Source: Brachybacterium subflavum
Lineage (GTDB): Bacteria > Actinomycetota > Actinomycetes > Actinomycetales > Dermabacteraceae
Direction: 5' to 3'
DNA: 64,000 nucleotides
Assembly (NCBI RefSeq): GCF_009299795.1
Contig: NZ_VIGP01000004.1
Location: 62,001-126,000, forward strand
Each line of letters starts with the position of its first letter. The stretch's first letter is position 1. This document shows, one piece after another, positions 22,039 to 31,364 of the stretch. The translations under genes and the position numbers were made by a program. The notes beneath the pieces were generated by a model. It searched no databases and was not told the origin of the DNA. It saw only the letters and a program-made list of their open reading frames with translations.

Positions 22039-22416
22039 ATGCCTGAGACCAAGACCGCCGCCGAGCAGGCTCGAGCCGCTGGCGCGAAGACCCCCGCAGA
22101 CCGTAAGAAGGCCGCCTCCGCGAAGGTGAAGGCGCTGCAGGCCGAAGCCGCCGACGGCGATGTCGTCGTCGAGCTCGAGGGCGAGACCTACACGGTGCAC
22201 CTCAAGGAGTTCCAGGAGCGCTCCACCCAGGACTACGAGTTCATGGAGATGGCGACCAAGGGCATCATCCCCGTCCTGTTCGATGTCCTGCTCGACAGCT
22301 CCGATGTCGACAAGCTCAAGGACTCCGCGCGCGACGAGGAGACCGGCCGGGTCTCCTTCGACAAGATGACGGAGAGCTTCAACGCGCTGCTCGAGGCGGC
22401 TGGCGCGGGAAACTGA
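22039..22416 (+). CDS. Tail assembly chaperone (G-type product)
   Basis: 125 residues. A basic Ala/Lys N-terminus is followed by VVVELEGETYTVHLKEFQERSTQDYEFMEMATKGIIPVLFDVLLDSSD, as in actinophage tail chaperones. The last codons GCG-GGA-AAC-TGA contain the slippery heptamer. Most ribosomes stop here; a fraction should shift back one base and continue. Binds the tape measure during tail assembly. Confidence 0.85.
   Translation: MPETKTAAEQARAAGAKTPADRKKAASAKVKALQAEAADGDVVVELEGETYTVHLKEFQERSTQDYEFMEMATKGIIPVLFDVLLDSSDVDKLKDSARDEETGRVSFDKMTESFNALLEAAGAGN
22407..22413 (+). other. Programmed -1 frameshift site GGGAAAC
   Basis: G-GGA-AAC in the reading frame of the chaperone exactly fits X-XXY-YYZ and sits immediately before the TGA stop at 22414-22416. 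The -1 frame is open from at least 22383 to the stop ending at 22817. Confidence 0.85.
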
Positions 22417-22817
22417 CCGTCTTCCTCGAGCTCCTCCTGAACTTCCCGGAGGAGATCGAGGGAGACCTCGCGCACTACTACCAGATCGACCTCGCCGACC
22501 TCTGGCGCGGCAACGTGAGTCTGCGCCGCATCGCAAACCTGACCGTGCAGATCCCGGATGGTTCGCGGCTCTGGAAGGCCACTGGCGGCCCGCGGGCTTG
22601 GTCCGACGAGTACGCGGGCCTGATGGCGAACCGCCACGGTCTTGAAGTCCTCGCCTGGCAGCAAACCGAGGACGGGTCGAACGGGAAGAACTCCCCGTCC
22701 GCTCCCGAGCCCCCGCTGTGGTTCCAGGACGCTGACGCGCACGAGTCGAAGCTCGAGCGCAAGGCGCGGGCGCTACTCCGCCAGGAGCGCGCGCAGATCG
22801 AGTCTCACCACAACTGA
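22413..22817 (+). CDS. Frameshifted extension of the tail assembly chaperone (GT product)
   Basis: After the -1 slip, translation continues LTVFLELLLNFPEEIEGDLAHYYQIDLADLWRG and on for 134 residues, giving a fusion of about 259 residues. The part with DLADLWRGNVSLRRIANLTVQIPDGSRLWKATGG is the common T domain of actinophage chaperones. It has no start codon of its own with a ribosome binding site; ATG-less entry through the slippery site is expected. Confidence 0.8.
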   Translation: MTVFLELLLNFPEEIEGDLAHYYQIDLADLWRGNVSLRRIANLTVQIPDGSRLWKATGGPRAWSDEYAGLMANRHGLEVLAWQQTEDGSNGKNSPSAPEPPLWFQDADAHESKLERKARALLRQERAQIESHHN

Positions 22818-22826
22818 ACACGTCGC

Positions 22827-22880
22827 AAGGGGGAGTCGGGTAGCCGGCTCCCCCTTCTGCATGCCCGCAGGCGAGGAGGC
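22827..22880 (+). promoter_or_regulatory. Hairpin plus CATGCCCGC leader before the tape measure gene
   Basis: AAGGGGGAG (22827-22835) pairs with CTCCCCCTT (22848-22856), with a further CGG/CCG inside. CTGCATGCCCGCAGGCGAGGAGG follows, and the GAGGAGG lies seven bases from ATG 22886. Another copy of the terminator-leader fusion, separating chaperone from tape measure. Confidence 0.6.
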
Positions 22881-22885
22881 ACCTC

Positions 22886-25800
22886 ATGGCCGTTGGAGGC
22901 TCCCCCACGATCGCAACAGCCGCGATCGGTCTGATCCCCGTCATCCAGGGCGTGCGCGGCAACATCGCCTCACAGCTCGCGGGCTCGGGCGTGATGTCGT
23001 CTGCGAACAGTGCCGGCAAGAGCGTCGGTCAGAACTTCGCGACCTCTGCCATGAGCGCAGCGAAGACGGGGCTGAAGTTCGGCGGGATCGTCGCGGGTGC
23101 CATCGGGGCCGTGACCATCAAGGGCGGCTTCGATCGCGCCCTCGGCATCGAGGATGCCCAGGCCAAGATGAAGGGCCTCGGCTACGACACGAAGAGCGTC
23201 TCCAAGATCATGGACAACGCTCTCGCGTCGGTTGAGGGCACGTCCTACGGCCTCGACGAAGCGGCCACGACCGCGTCGGGCGCGGTCGCCGCCGGCATCA
23301 AGCCGGGCCAGCAGCTCGAGGGCGTCCTCAAGACCGTCGCGAACACGGCCGCCGCGACCGGTTCGACGATGGACGAAGTCGGGTCGATCTTCAACACCGT
23401 GAAGGCCGTCGGATCGGCCTACACGGGCGACATCAACATGCTCGCGCAGCGCGGCATCCCGATCTGGCAGTCCTTGTCGAAGACCCTCGGCAAGTCACAG
23501 GACCAGGTCCGCAAGATGGCCACGAAGGGCGAGATCGACTTCGCGACCTTCGAGAAGGCCGCGAAGGACGCCTCCGGTGGCGTCGCGACCGCCATGGGCG
23601 ACACCACCCGCGGGTCGTTCGCGAACATGTACGCCGCCGTGAAGAAGCTCGGCGCGATGTTCGTGACCGGCGTCCTCCCCCTCGCGAAGACCACATTCCA
23701 GGGAATCCAGGGCCTCCTGAGCGCCGTGAAGAACAAGCTCGACCCGTTGGTGCAGGGCTTCTTCGACAAGTTCGGTGGCAAGGCCCAGGCCGGCATCAAG
23801 TCGTTCTTCGACACCCTCATCGCGGGCGTCAACGGTTTTGACCCGACCCCGCTGATCAACTTCTTCGGGAAGGTCGGCAAGGTCGGCGGTGGCGTCTTCA
23901 AGGAGCTCACCGGCGGCATCAAGGCGTTCGGTGCCGCCTGGAAGTACAACGACGGCGACATCACCTCGTCCGGGTTCCCCGGGTTCATGGAGGGGGCCGC
24001 CTACCAGATCCACCAGTTCTGGGACGCCCTCAAGGGCATGGACTTCTCCGGCGTCTCGAGCATGTTCTCCTCGCTCGGCAAGTCCATCCAGGGCATCAAG
24101 GTGCCCACTGGGGCTGGCGGAGGGATCGCCGGATTCGGTGAGTCCCTGCAGGCGATCGGCCAGGCTGCACCAGGCGTGCTCGCCCTCGGTCTCAACGTCC
24201 TCGCGAAGGCCCTCGAGTTCCTGTCGAAGAACGCGGGCACCATCGCGAAGCTGATGCCGTTGATCGTGGCGGGCTTCATCGCCTGGAAGGTCCACGCGAC
24301 CGCCACGAACGATGCACTGATCGCGCAGCGTGCCGCAACGGCGGCGATGGCACCAGTGATGCTGTCGAACAACGCGCTGATCCTCCTGAACAACATCCTC
24401 GAAGGGAAACGGGCGCGCGCGAAGGTCGTCTCGACCGCCGCAGAGAACGTGCAGACCGGGGCGATCAACAGGGCCACCCTTGCTGAGAAGGGGCGAGCGC
24501 TCGCGACGAAGATCGGCACCGCAGTGTCGAAGGGCGCGGCCCTCGCGGCGCGCGGTCTTGGCCTCGCGATCCGGTTCATGACCGGCCCCATTGGTCTGGT
24601 CATCACCGGTATCACCCTGCTGGTGGCGGGCCTAGTCTGGTTCTTCACGCAGACGAAGACCGGCAAGGCGATCATCGCGACCGTCTGGGCAGGCATCAAG
24701 GCCGCGATGGCGGCAGTCGTCTCCTGGTTCCAGGGGACGGCTCTGCCCATCATCAAGGCTGTCTGGGACGGCATCGCCACCGGCGCGCTCTGGCTCTACA
24801 ACAACGCGATCCTCCCCGCATGGAATGGCATCAAGGCTGCTGTGGGGGCCGTCGCGAACTGGGCGCAGACCTCGCTTGTGCCGTTCTTCCAGTCGGCCTG
24901 GAACCTCATCGCGGCTGGGGCGCAGTGGCTGTACCGGAGCGTCATCCTTCCCGTCTGGCAGGGCATCAAGGTCGCGTTCGCGATCGTGGTCGCTGCCGTC
25001 ACGGTCTACGTGAAGGCCTGGGTCGCGATCTTCAAGTACGTCGTCGCGCCCGTCTTCATCTGGCTCTACAACTCGGTCATCAAGCCGGTGTGGGCCGCGA
25101 TCAAGAAGGCGATCACTGCAGTGGTCGCCTGGTTCCGCGATACGGCGTGGCCGATCCTCAAGGTCGTCGTCTCCGCCGTCGGTTCGTTCTTCAAGTGGCT
25201 GTACGCGTCGGTGATCAAGCCCGTATGGGGTGCGATCAAGACGGCGATCTCCGCGGTCGTCGGGTGGTTCCGTGACACGGCGTGGCCGGTCCTCAAGTCG
25301 GTCATCGGCTACATCCACGGGCGCTTCCTTGTCCTCCGACTCAAGCTCCTCGAGATCTGGGGAGCGATCAAGAAGAACATCATCGCGCCCGTCGTCTCGT
25401 GGTTCCGGGACACTGTCGCCCCGCTGTTCGAGAAGGTCATCGGCTACATCAAGGGCCGGTTCATCATCTTCCACCGGAAGCTCCTCGAGCTCTGGGGGGC
25501 TATCAAGAACAAGGTGATCAAGCCGGTCGTCGACTGGTTCAAGAACTCCGTGGTCGGCACCTTCTCGAACGCGGTCGGCTCGGTGCGCTCGAAGTTCCAG
25601 GGCCTGAAGGACAAGCTGTCCGAGGTCTGGTCGGCGATCAAGAACAAGGCCGTGAAGCCGGTCGCGGACTGGTTCACCTCGACGGTGAAGCCGAAGATCG
25701 ACACGTTCGTCGACGGCCTGAAGACCGGGTTCAAGGGGCTGAAGGACTCCGTCCTGAAGGCGTGGGACGGCATCAAGTCCGGAATGAAGAAGCCGATCAA

Positions 25801-28741
25801 CGGCATCATCAACATCTACCGGGACCACATCAAGACCCCGTTCAACTCGGTGATCAACAAGATCCTCGGGGGCAAGGCGGGCAAGAAGTGGAACCTGCCG
25901 GACATGCAGCCGTTCGCCACGGGCGGCTGGACCGGCCCGGGTGCCCGACTGCAGCCCGCCGGCGTCGTGCACGCCGACGAGTTCGTGGTGAAGAAGTCCT
26001 CGCGTCGCGGCATCGAGAGGCAGGCTCCGGGCTTCCTGGACCAGCTGAACACGCACGGTGCACGCGCCCTGACCCGCATGGGCATGGGTTACGCGTCCGG
26101 TGGCCGTGTGCTGCACGGATACAAGGACATCGAGTCGATCCCCCACACGGGCGTCTCGGTCACGTCGACGGTCCGCAAGGGTGCCCGCACCGCGGGAACC
26201 GGCTCCGTGTCGAAGCACGCCAAGGGGTACGCGGTCGACTTCGCCGGCACCGCGCAGGCGATGAAGGAGTTCTTCAACTACGTCCGCTCGAACTACAAGG
26301 TGTCGGAGCTGATCCACACCCCCATGGGTGGGAAGCAGCTGTCCCGTGGCGGTATCCCGAAGGCCCACTTCCCGGCGAAGACCGCGCAGATGCACTACAA
26401 CCACGTGCACGTCGGCGGCTACGAGCCCGGGGAGAAGCAGGGCGCGGGCACCAGCGGTGCCGGTGGCGGCCTGTTCGACAACCCGTTCACGGGCCTGTGG
26501 AAGAAAATCTCGAGCAAGGTCTCCTCGACTGCCGGCGAGGGTGCGCTGGGTGGTCTCCTGACCGGGGTCACAAAGAAGGTCGTCGGCTCGGCGAAGGACT
26601 TCGTCGGGAAGAAGATCTCCGAGGCGTTCGACTTCGTCGGCGACACGTGGGACTCGGCGAAGGCCGGGGCGAAGGGTGTCCTGTCGAAGGCCAAGGCGTC
26701 CTGGTGGGCGACGAAGGCGCTGGTCCACACCGGCGCCTTCAACGGCACGAACCTGTCGTCGCTCCTGCGGCGCATGAATCAGGAGTCCGGGTTCCAGGTC
26801 GGAGCTCAGAACAACTGGGACAGCAACGCCGCGAAGGGCCAGGCGTCGCGTGGCCTGATGCAGGTCATCCCGTCGACGTTCGCCGCGTATAGGGACAAGT
26901 CCCTGCCGAACGACATCTTCGACCCGCTGGCGAACATCGTCGCTTCGATCAACTACACGAAGTCGCGCTACGGCTCCCTGACTCGTGGATGGGATCGCAA
27001 GGGCGGTTACGCGGCCGGTGGCTACACCGGTCCCGGGCCGAGACTCGCACCGGCGGGCATCGTCCACGCGGACGAGTTCGTGCTCCGCTCGGAGGCGCAG
27101 CGCTCCATCAGCAAGGTCGCTCCGGGGTTCCTGGATCGGCTGAACCGGATGGGCGCGGGTGCGATCGGGTATGCCAAGGGCGGCCTCGTCGGGTACGCCT
27201 CGGGCGGGAAGGTCTCGCCGACGGCGAAGATCGGCTCGTCGAAGGTGACCGTTCTGCTCGAGGGTCTCAGTGGCACCGAGAAGCAGGTGACGTCGGCCGC
27301 GGGGAAGCTCGCGGACGGCATCGTGAAGACGTTCAACGACCGGATGAAGGCGGCGAAGACCACCACGGTCAACAAGCTGTCGGACTCGCTGTCCTCCCTG
27401 AAGAAGGAGGCGTCGGCGCTCAAGAAGTCGATCTCGGCGACCACGTCGAAGTCGAAGAAGAACACCGTCAACCGTCTGGTCGATGACCTGGCGGCGCTGA
27501 GGAAGCAGCAGTCGACCCTGAAGGCGACGGCCCGGGAGGTCTCGAAGGTCACCAAGGTGACCGGGAAGACCAAGACCGGGAAGCTGATCACGAAGACGGT
27601 GACGTCGTCGACGGCTGCGGCGAAGAAGGCTGCGAAGGACCTCAAGGGTGTCCAGAAGCAGATCGATTCGACGCAGTCGGCGCTGACGCGGGCGCGCCGG
27701 GGTGATTACTCGGGTGCGGCTGCGGCGGCGACGAAGCGGCTGAAGTCGGTGCAGGCGGAGATCGACAAGACGGACAAGGCCCTCAAGGCGGCCCGTCGTG
27801 GCGACTACCAGAACGCTGCCCTGCTCAAGGGCACGAAGGCGTACAACAAGTACGCCGCCGGCGCGGTGTCGAAGCTCGAGTCGTACGCGGCACGGACGGA
27901 CACGCTCACCGCGAAGCTGAAGACCGCCAACACCAAGCTCTCCGATGCGCAGAAGCTGTGGACCGACTACCGCTCGTCGATGGTCGAGAAGTTCCAGGGC
28001 ACCTACGCACTGTCGGAGGAGTCGGCGACCACGGGGATCGAGACGATCATCCGCGGGTTCAAGAACGGCGCGGCGACGGTGAAGACCTTCGCGTCTCAGC
28101 TGAACCAGCTGAAGGCGAAGGGTCTCTCGGGTGGGCTGGTCGACCAGATTGCCCAGATGGGCGCGGAGTCGGGGTCGAAGGTCGCGAAGAACCTCCTCAC
28201 GGGGAGCAGCTCGCAGATCAAGGAGATCACGAAGCAGTACAACGCGCTGAACACGGCATCGACGACGTCGGGCACGAGCCTGGCGGATCAGATGTACCGC
28301 AACGGCGTGAACTCCGCGAAGGGTCTCGTCAAGGGCCTCGAGTCGCAGCTCGCGAACGTCGAGAAGGCGTCCGAGACGCTGGCGAACACCGTCCTTGCGA
28401 CGGTCCGCAAGAAGCTCGGCATCCACTCGCCCAGCCGCGAGCTGGACAGCGACGGCCAGAACAGCGCCATCGGCTACGGCAACGGCGTCTACAAGCAGAT
28501 CCCGTATGCCCAGAAGGCGCTGGCCGAGATGGTCGCGACGCCGGACATGTCGGGGCTGCGGGACGTGGGCCGGGCGGAGATGCGCCCCGCGGCGCAGATC
28601 CGCGCGTACACACCGGTCGCGGGCGGCAGCGAGCCGTCGGTGGTCTACCAGTTCGGCGACATCCACGGCCACACGGCCGAGGACGTCGTCGCGGAGTTCA
28701 AGAAGGACCGTCGTCGGCAGCTGGCGCTGCGCGGTGCGTGA
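22886..28741 (+). CDS. Tape measure protein with two muralytic domains
   Basis: 1951 residues, setting tail length. A glycine/alanine-rich N-terminus leads into TMP helices; hydrophobic stretches lie near 450-470 and 560-595. About 600-960 are Trp-rich repeats of the form VWxxIKxxxxxVVxWFRDT. GGRVLHGY at about 1075 begins an M15-like peptidase: SKHAKGYAVDFAG near 1110 and HYNHVHVGGY near 1172 give the His/Asp/His zinc set. ALVHTGAFNGTN near 1280 to YTKSRYGS near 1363 is an SLT lytic transglycosylase with MNQESGF as catalytic Glu region. Similar GPGxRLxPAGxVHADEFV segments flank both enzymes. The C-terminus is coiled coil. Confidence 0.93.
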   Translation: MAVGGSPTIATAAIGLIPVIQGVRGNIASQLAGSGVMSSANSAGKSVGQNFATSAMSAAKTGLKFGGIVAGAIGAVTIKGGFDRALGIEDAQAKMKGLGYDTKSVSKIMDNALASVEGTSYGLDEAATTASGAVAAGIKPGQQLEGVLKTVANTAAATGSTMDEVGSIFNTVKAVGSAYTGDINMLAQRGIPIWQSLSKTLGKSQDQVRKMATKGEIDFATFEKAAKDASGGVATAMGDTTRGSFANMYAAVKKLGAMFVTGVLPLAKTTFQGIQGLLSAVKNKLDPLVQGFFDKFGGKAQAGIKSFFDTLIAGVNGFDPTPLINFFGKVGKVGGGVFKELTGGIKAFGAAWKYNDGDITSSGFPGFMEGAAYQIHQFWDALKGMDFSGVSSMFSSLGKSIQGIKVPTGAGGGIAGFGESLQAIGQAAPGVLALGLNVLAKALEFLSKNAGTIAKLMPLIVAGFIAWKVHATATNDALIAQRAATAAMAPVMLSNNALILLNNILEGKRARAKVVSTAAENVQTGAINRATLAEKGRALATKIGTAVSKGAALAARGLGLAIRFMTGPIGLVITGITLLVAGLVWFFTQTKTGKAIIATVWAGIKAAMAAVVSWFQGTALPIIKAVWDGIATGALWLYNNAILPAWNGIKAAVGAVANWAQTSLVPFFQSAWNLIAAGAQWLYRSVILPVWQGIKVAFAIVVAAVTVYVKAWVAIFKYVVAPVFIWLYNSVIKPVWAAIKKAITAVVAWFRDTAWPILKVVVSAVGSFFKWLYASVIKPVWGAIKTAISAVVGWFRDTAWPVLKSVIGYIHGRFLVLRLKLLEIWGAIKKNIIAPVVSWFRDTVAPLFEKVIGYIKGRFIIFHRKLLELWGAIKNKVIKPVVDWFKNSVVGTFSNAVGSVRSKFQGLKDKLSEVWSAIKNKAVKPVADWFTSTVKPKIDTFVDGLKTGFKGLKDSVLKAWDGIKSGMKKPINGIINIYRDHIKTPFNSVINKILGGKAGKKWNLPDMQPFATGGWTGPGARLQPAGVVHADEFVVKKSSRRGIERQAPGFLDQLNTHGARALTRMGMGYASGGRVLHGYKDIESIPHTGVSVTSTVRKGARTAGTGSVSKHAKGYAVDFAGTAQAMKEFFNYVRSNYKVSELIHTPMGGKQLSRGGIPKAHFPAKTAQMHYNHVHVGGYEPGEKQGAGTSGAGGGLFDNPFTGLWKKISSKVSSTAGEGALGGLLTGVTKKVVGSAKDFVGKKISEAFDFVGDTWDSAKAGAKGVLSKAKASWWATKALVHTGAFNGTNLSSLLRRMNQESGFQVGAQNNWDSNAAKGQASRGLMQVIPSTFAAYRDKSLPNDIFDPLANIVASINYTKSRYGSLTRGWDRKGGYAAGGYTGPGPRLAPAGIVHADEFVLRSEAQRSISKVAPGFLDRLNRMGAGAIGYAKGGLVGYASGGKVSPTAKIGSSKVTVLLEGLSGTEKQVTSAAGKLADGIVKTFNDRMKAAKTTTVNKLSDSLSSLKKEASALKKSISATTSKSKKNTVNRLVDDLAALRKQQSTLKATAREVSKVTKVTGKTKTGKLITKTVTSSTAAAKKAAKDLKGVQKQIDSTQSALTRARRGDYSGAAAAATKRLKSVQAEIDKTDKALKAARRGDYQNAALLKGTKAYNKYAAGAVSKLESYAARTDTLTAKLKTANTKLSDAQKLWTDYRSSMVEKFQGTYALSEESATTGIETIIRGFKNGAATVKTFASQLNQLKAKGLSGGLVDQIAQMGAESGSKVAKNLLTGSSSQIKEITKQYNALNTASTTSGTSLADQMYRNGVNSAKGLVKGLESQLANVEKASETLANTVLATVRKKLGIHSPSRELDSDGQNSAIGYGNGVYKQIPYAQKALAEMVATPDMSGLRDVGRAEMRPAAQIRAYTPVAGGSEPSVVYQFGDIHGHTAEDVVAEFKKDRRRQLALRGA

Positions 28742-28752
28742 GAGGAGACCTG

Positions 28753-30258
28753 GTGAGCAGCTGGACCGACTCTCCTATCGTCAGCTTCGGCCGTGACGGC
28801 GACATGGTCATTCTCGGGCGAGGTCCCCAGGACTACCCGACCCTGCATCTGCATGGGTCGGAGGGCCTGGGGATCCCGCCCGTGGACATCTCGAAGACGG
28901 ACCGGCTCACCTCGCACGGGTCGATCGTCCGCGGTGTCCGGTACACGGATCGGGAGGTGTTCCTGCCGATCTTCGTGGACTGCGCGGACATGTTCGAGCT
29001 GAATGCCCTGCGGCAGCAGTGGTACGACCTGGTCGCTCCGGACAAGGGCCCGGTGGAGATCCGCGTAGAGATCCCCCAGGGTGACGACACGGACCCGATC
29101 ACGCGATCGATCTTCGGCTACTACAAGTCGGGGCTCGAGGGTGACTTCGGAGACGACTACTACGGGGACGCGCAGAAGATCGGCCTGACCTTCGACTGCC
29201 CAGACCCGCTCTGGCTTGGCCCGGAGCGTCTGCGCACGTTGCAGATCAACCCTGGTAGCAAGCCGTTCCTGTCGGACTACCAGTTCACGCGGAAGAACCT
29301 CGCGGTGAACCCGTCGTTCGAGTCCGGCCTGGCGCAGGGGGCGTCCCCGACGGGCTGGGCAGTGAACGCCACGGGCGGGGTGGACACGGCATGGGCGGGC
29401 GCGGGCACGCAGTCCGTGCGTGCCGAAGCGGTCTCGGGGGGAACCAACAACACGGCGTTCTACCCGTGGGGCACCCCCGACAAGTCCGACATGGCAGCGG
29501 TCTATGGCATGACTTCAGGGAAGACGTTCACGGTCGGCGCGACGATCCATCTGGGCGCTGCGCAGACCGGGACCATCATTGATCACGCGCGACGCATCGG
29601 CATCAACACGTACGCGAACGGCTCAGCCTCGTACAACGTGTTCCAGTCCGATGCAGCACCGAACGCGGCTGGCACGTACCGCCTGAAGGTGACGTTCACC
29701 GTCCCGGCCGGTAACCCTCTCGTCTCGGTGCGTCTCTCGAACGGGTCCAACACGGTCCCGGTCTGGTGGGACCAGATCACCGTCGAAGAAGGCACCACGG
29801 ATGGCACCTACTTCGATGGGGACTCCACGGGCGGTGCCTGGACTGGAACTCCGCACGCCTCGGTGTCAGGCCTCGTTGTCCCCGGCACCGGCGTCCCGTT
29901 CTTCCCCGTCGTGCTCGCCGAATCCTTCGCTCAGGGCAAGTGGACGGTCGCGATCGACGGCGACTCCGATGTCTGGCCGACCTGGGAAATCACCGGCCCG
30001 GGGTCGGACCTCATCATCCAGCGCGGAAGTGAGCGCATCTTCATCCAGGGCCAGTTCACCGCGGGCAGCGTCACGCGGATCCAGACGGCACCCGATCGGA
30101 TGCGGATTACCCCCGACCGCTGGAATGACCTGTCACTCGACTCCGACCAGTTCCCCCTCAAGCCCGGGAGCAACGACATAGCGGTGTCCCTCGCCAACGC
30201 GACGACCGACACGACCATCCGCCTCGTCTGGCGAGAGACCTACCGGGGGGCGATCTGA
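28753..30258 (+). CDS. Distal tail (Dit-like) protein with inserted carbohydrate-binding-like module
   Basis: 501 residues from GTG 28753 after AGAGGAGACCTG. The N-terminal 150 residues (TDSPIVSFGRDGDMVILG, GIPPVDISKTDRLTSHGSIVRGVRYTDREVFLPIF) form the Dit ring domain. About 185-355 (NPSFESG...WAVNATGG...DGTYFDGDSTGG) look like a carbohydrate-binding module inserted between Dit halves. The C-terminal part resumes the tail fold. By family it forms the hub between tube and baseplate; the module may touch cell-wall sugars. Confidence 0.75.
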   Translation: MSSWTDSPIVSFGRDGDMVILGRGPQDYPTLHLHGSEGLGIPPVDISKTDRLTSHGSIVRGVRYTDREVFLPIFVDCADMFELNALRQQWYDLVAPDKGPVEIRVEIPQGDDTDPITRSIFGYYKSGLEGDFGDDYYGDAQKIGLTFDCPDPLWLGPERLRTLQINPGSKPFLSDYQFTRKNLAVNPSFESGLAQGASPTGWAVNATGGVDTAWAGAGTQSVRAEAVSGGTNNTAFYPWGTPDKSDMAAVYGMTSGKTFTVGATIHLGAAQTGTIIDHARRIGINTYANGSASYNVFQSDAAPNAAGTYRLKVTFTVPAGNPLVSVRLSNGSNTVPVWWDQITVEEGTTDGTYFDGDSTGGAWTGTPHASVSGLVVPGTGVPFFPVVLAESFAQGKWTVAIDGDSDVWPTWEITGPGSDLIIQRGSERIFIQGQFTAGSVTRIQTAPDRMRITPDRWNDLSLDSDQFPLKPGSNDIAVSLANATTDTTIRLVWRETYRGAI

Positions 30259-31364
30259 TGCTGACCGTGTGGGCTCTAGACCCTCAGCGGGTAAGGCGCG
30301 GGCACCTCGTGCCACTTGCCTGCACGGCCATCCTCAAGGACGCCGACGTCGGCACGTTCCAGATCACCACTCTCGCCGGCGAGGACCCCGCGCCGAGGAT
30401 CGTGCGGGGGTGGCGTGTCCTGCTCCAGGACGACGGTGTCACGATGTCCGGCACCATCCTCCACACCGAGCTGTCCCCGGGCGGCATGGAGCTGACGCTC
30501 ACGGGCGAGTCGGACCTGCGGAAGCTGAACATCCGCATCACCTACCCGACCCCGACGCAGGCGGCGACGTCGCAGACCGCGGAGGCGAAGTACTCACGTA
30601 GCGGGCCCGCAGAGACGGTCATCCGGGACATGGTCCACGCGAACGTCGGCACCGGCGCGATCATCGCCCGACAGGAGCCGGGGTTCACCGTCACCACGTC
30701 GCAGGGGCGCGGGGCAACGGTAAAGATCGCGACCCGCTTCGAGCTGATGCTCGAGCAGGCACGCAAGCTCGCCCGCTCCGGCGGCGTCACGTTCGACGCC
30801 GTCCAGGAGGAGGACTCGCGAATCGTCCTGCGGTTCCGAGTCCCCACGGACCGGTCCCGCAAGGTCCGGTTCACCGAACGCAACGGCGGCAAGGGCGACG
30901 ACGCGTTCTCGCTGGACGCCCCGACCGTCACGACGGTCATCGCCGGCGGACAGGGCCTCGGCACGTACCGCAACATCCGCGAGTACAACCGCGCTGGCTG
31001 GGTCGAGCGGATCGAGCAGTTCCTCGACCAGTCCTCCACGGACGACGACGCCGAGATCAAGCAGGCCGCCGACGAGGTCCTCGACCAGGGCCGCGAAGGC
31101 GCGTCCGCGACATTCAGCGCCCAGGAGACGCCGGACCTGAAGTTCGGCAAGGACTACTTCCTCGGCGACACCGTCGCCGTCCTCATCGGGGGCGTCACCG
31201 TCACAGAACCCATCCGTCAGGCGGAGATCGAGTGGGACGGCTTCGGTCGCACCGTGAAGCTCTCCCTCGGCGACCAGGACACCACCGACGATCCCGACCT
31301 CAAGCTCATCGAGCGGGTCAAGAAACTCGAAGCGCTCGTGCGCAGACAGGGGGCACAGAAGTGA
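30258..31364 (+). CDS. Gp37-like tail-tip protein
   Basis: 368 residues. TVWALDPQRVRRGHLVPLACTAILKDADVGTFQ, VRGWRVLLQDDGVTMSGTI and the C-terminal FGKDYFLGDTVAVLIGG...RQAEIEWDGFGRTVKLSLGDQ match the ReqiPepy6 Gp37-like family encoded after Dit in actinophages. It likely occupies the Tal/hub position of the tail tip. TGATG and GTGA overlaps link it to both neighbours. Confidence 0.75.
   Translation: MLTVWALDPQRVRRGHLVPLACTAILKDADVGTFQITTLAGEDPAPRIVRGWRVLLQDDGVTMSGTILHTELSPGGMELTLTGESDLRKLNIRITYPTPTQAATSQTAEAKYSRSGPAETVIRDMVHANVGTGAIIARQEPGFTVTTSQGRGATVKIATRFELMLEQARKLARSGGVTFDAVQEEDSRIVLRFRVPTDRSRKVRFTERNGGKGDDAFSLDAPTVTTVIAGGQGLGTYRNIREYNRAGWVERIEQFLDQSSTDDDAEIKQAADEVLDQGREGASATFSAQETPDLKFGKDYFLGDTVAVLIGGVTVTEPIRQAEIEWDGFGRTVKLSLGDQDTTDDPDLKLIERVKKLEALVRRQGAQK

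Noticed and set aside
24632-28672. A 1346-residue open frame opposite the tape measure gene
   Set aside because: It mirrors the codon pattern of the plus-strand gene, is Arg/Asp/Leu/Val-rich low complexity, has no domain, and the plus-strand protein is certain.
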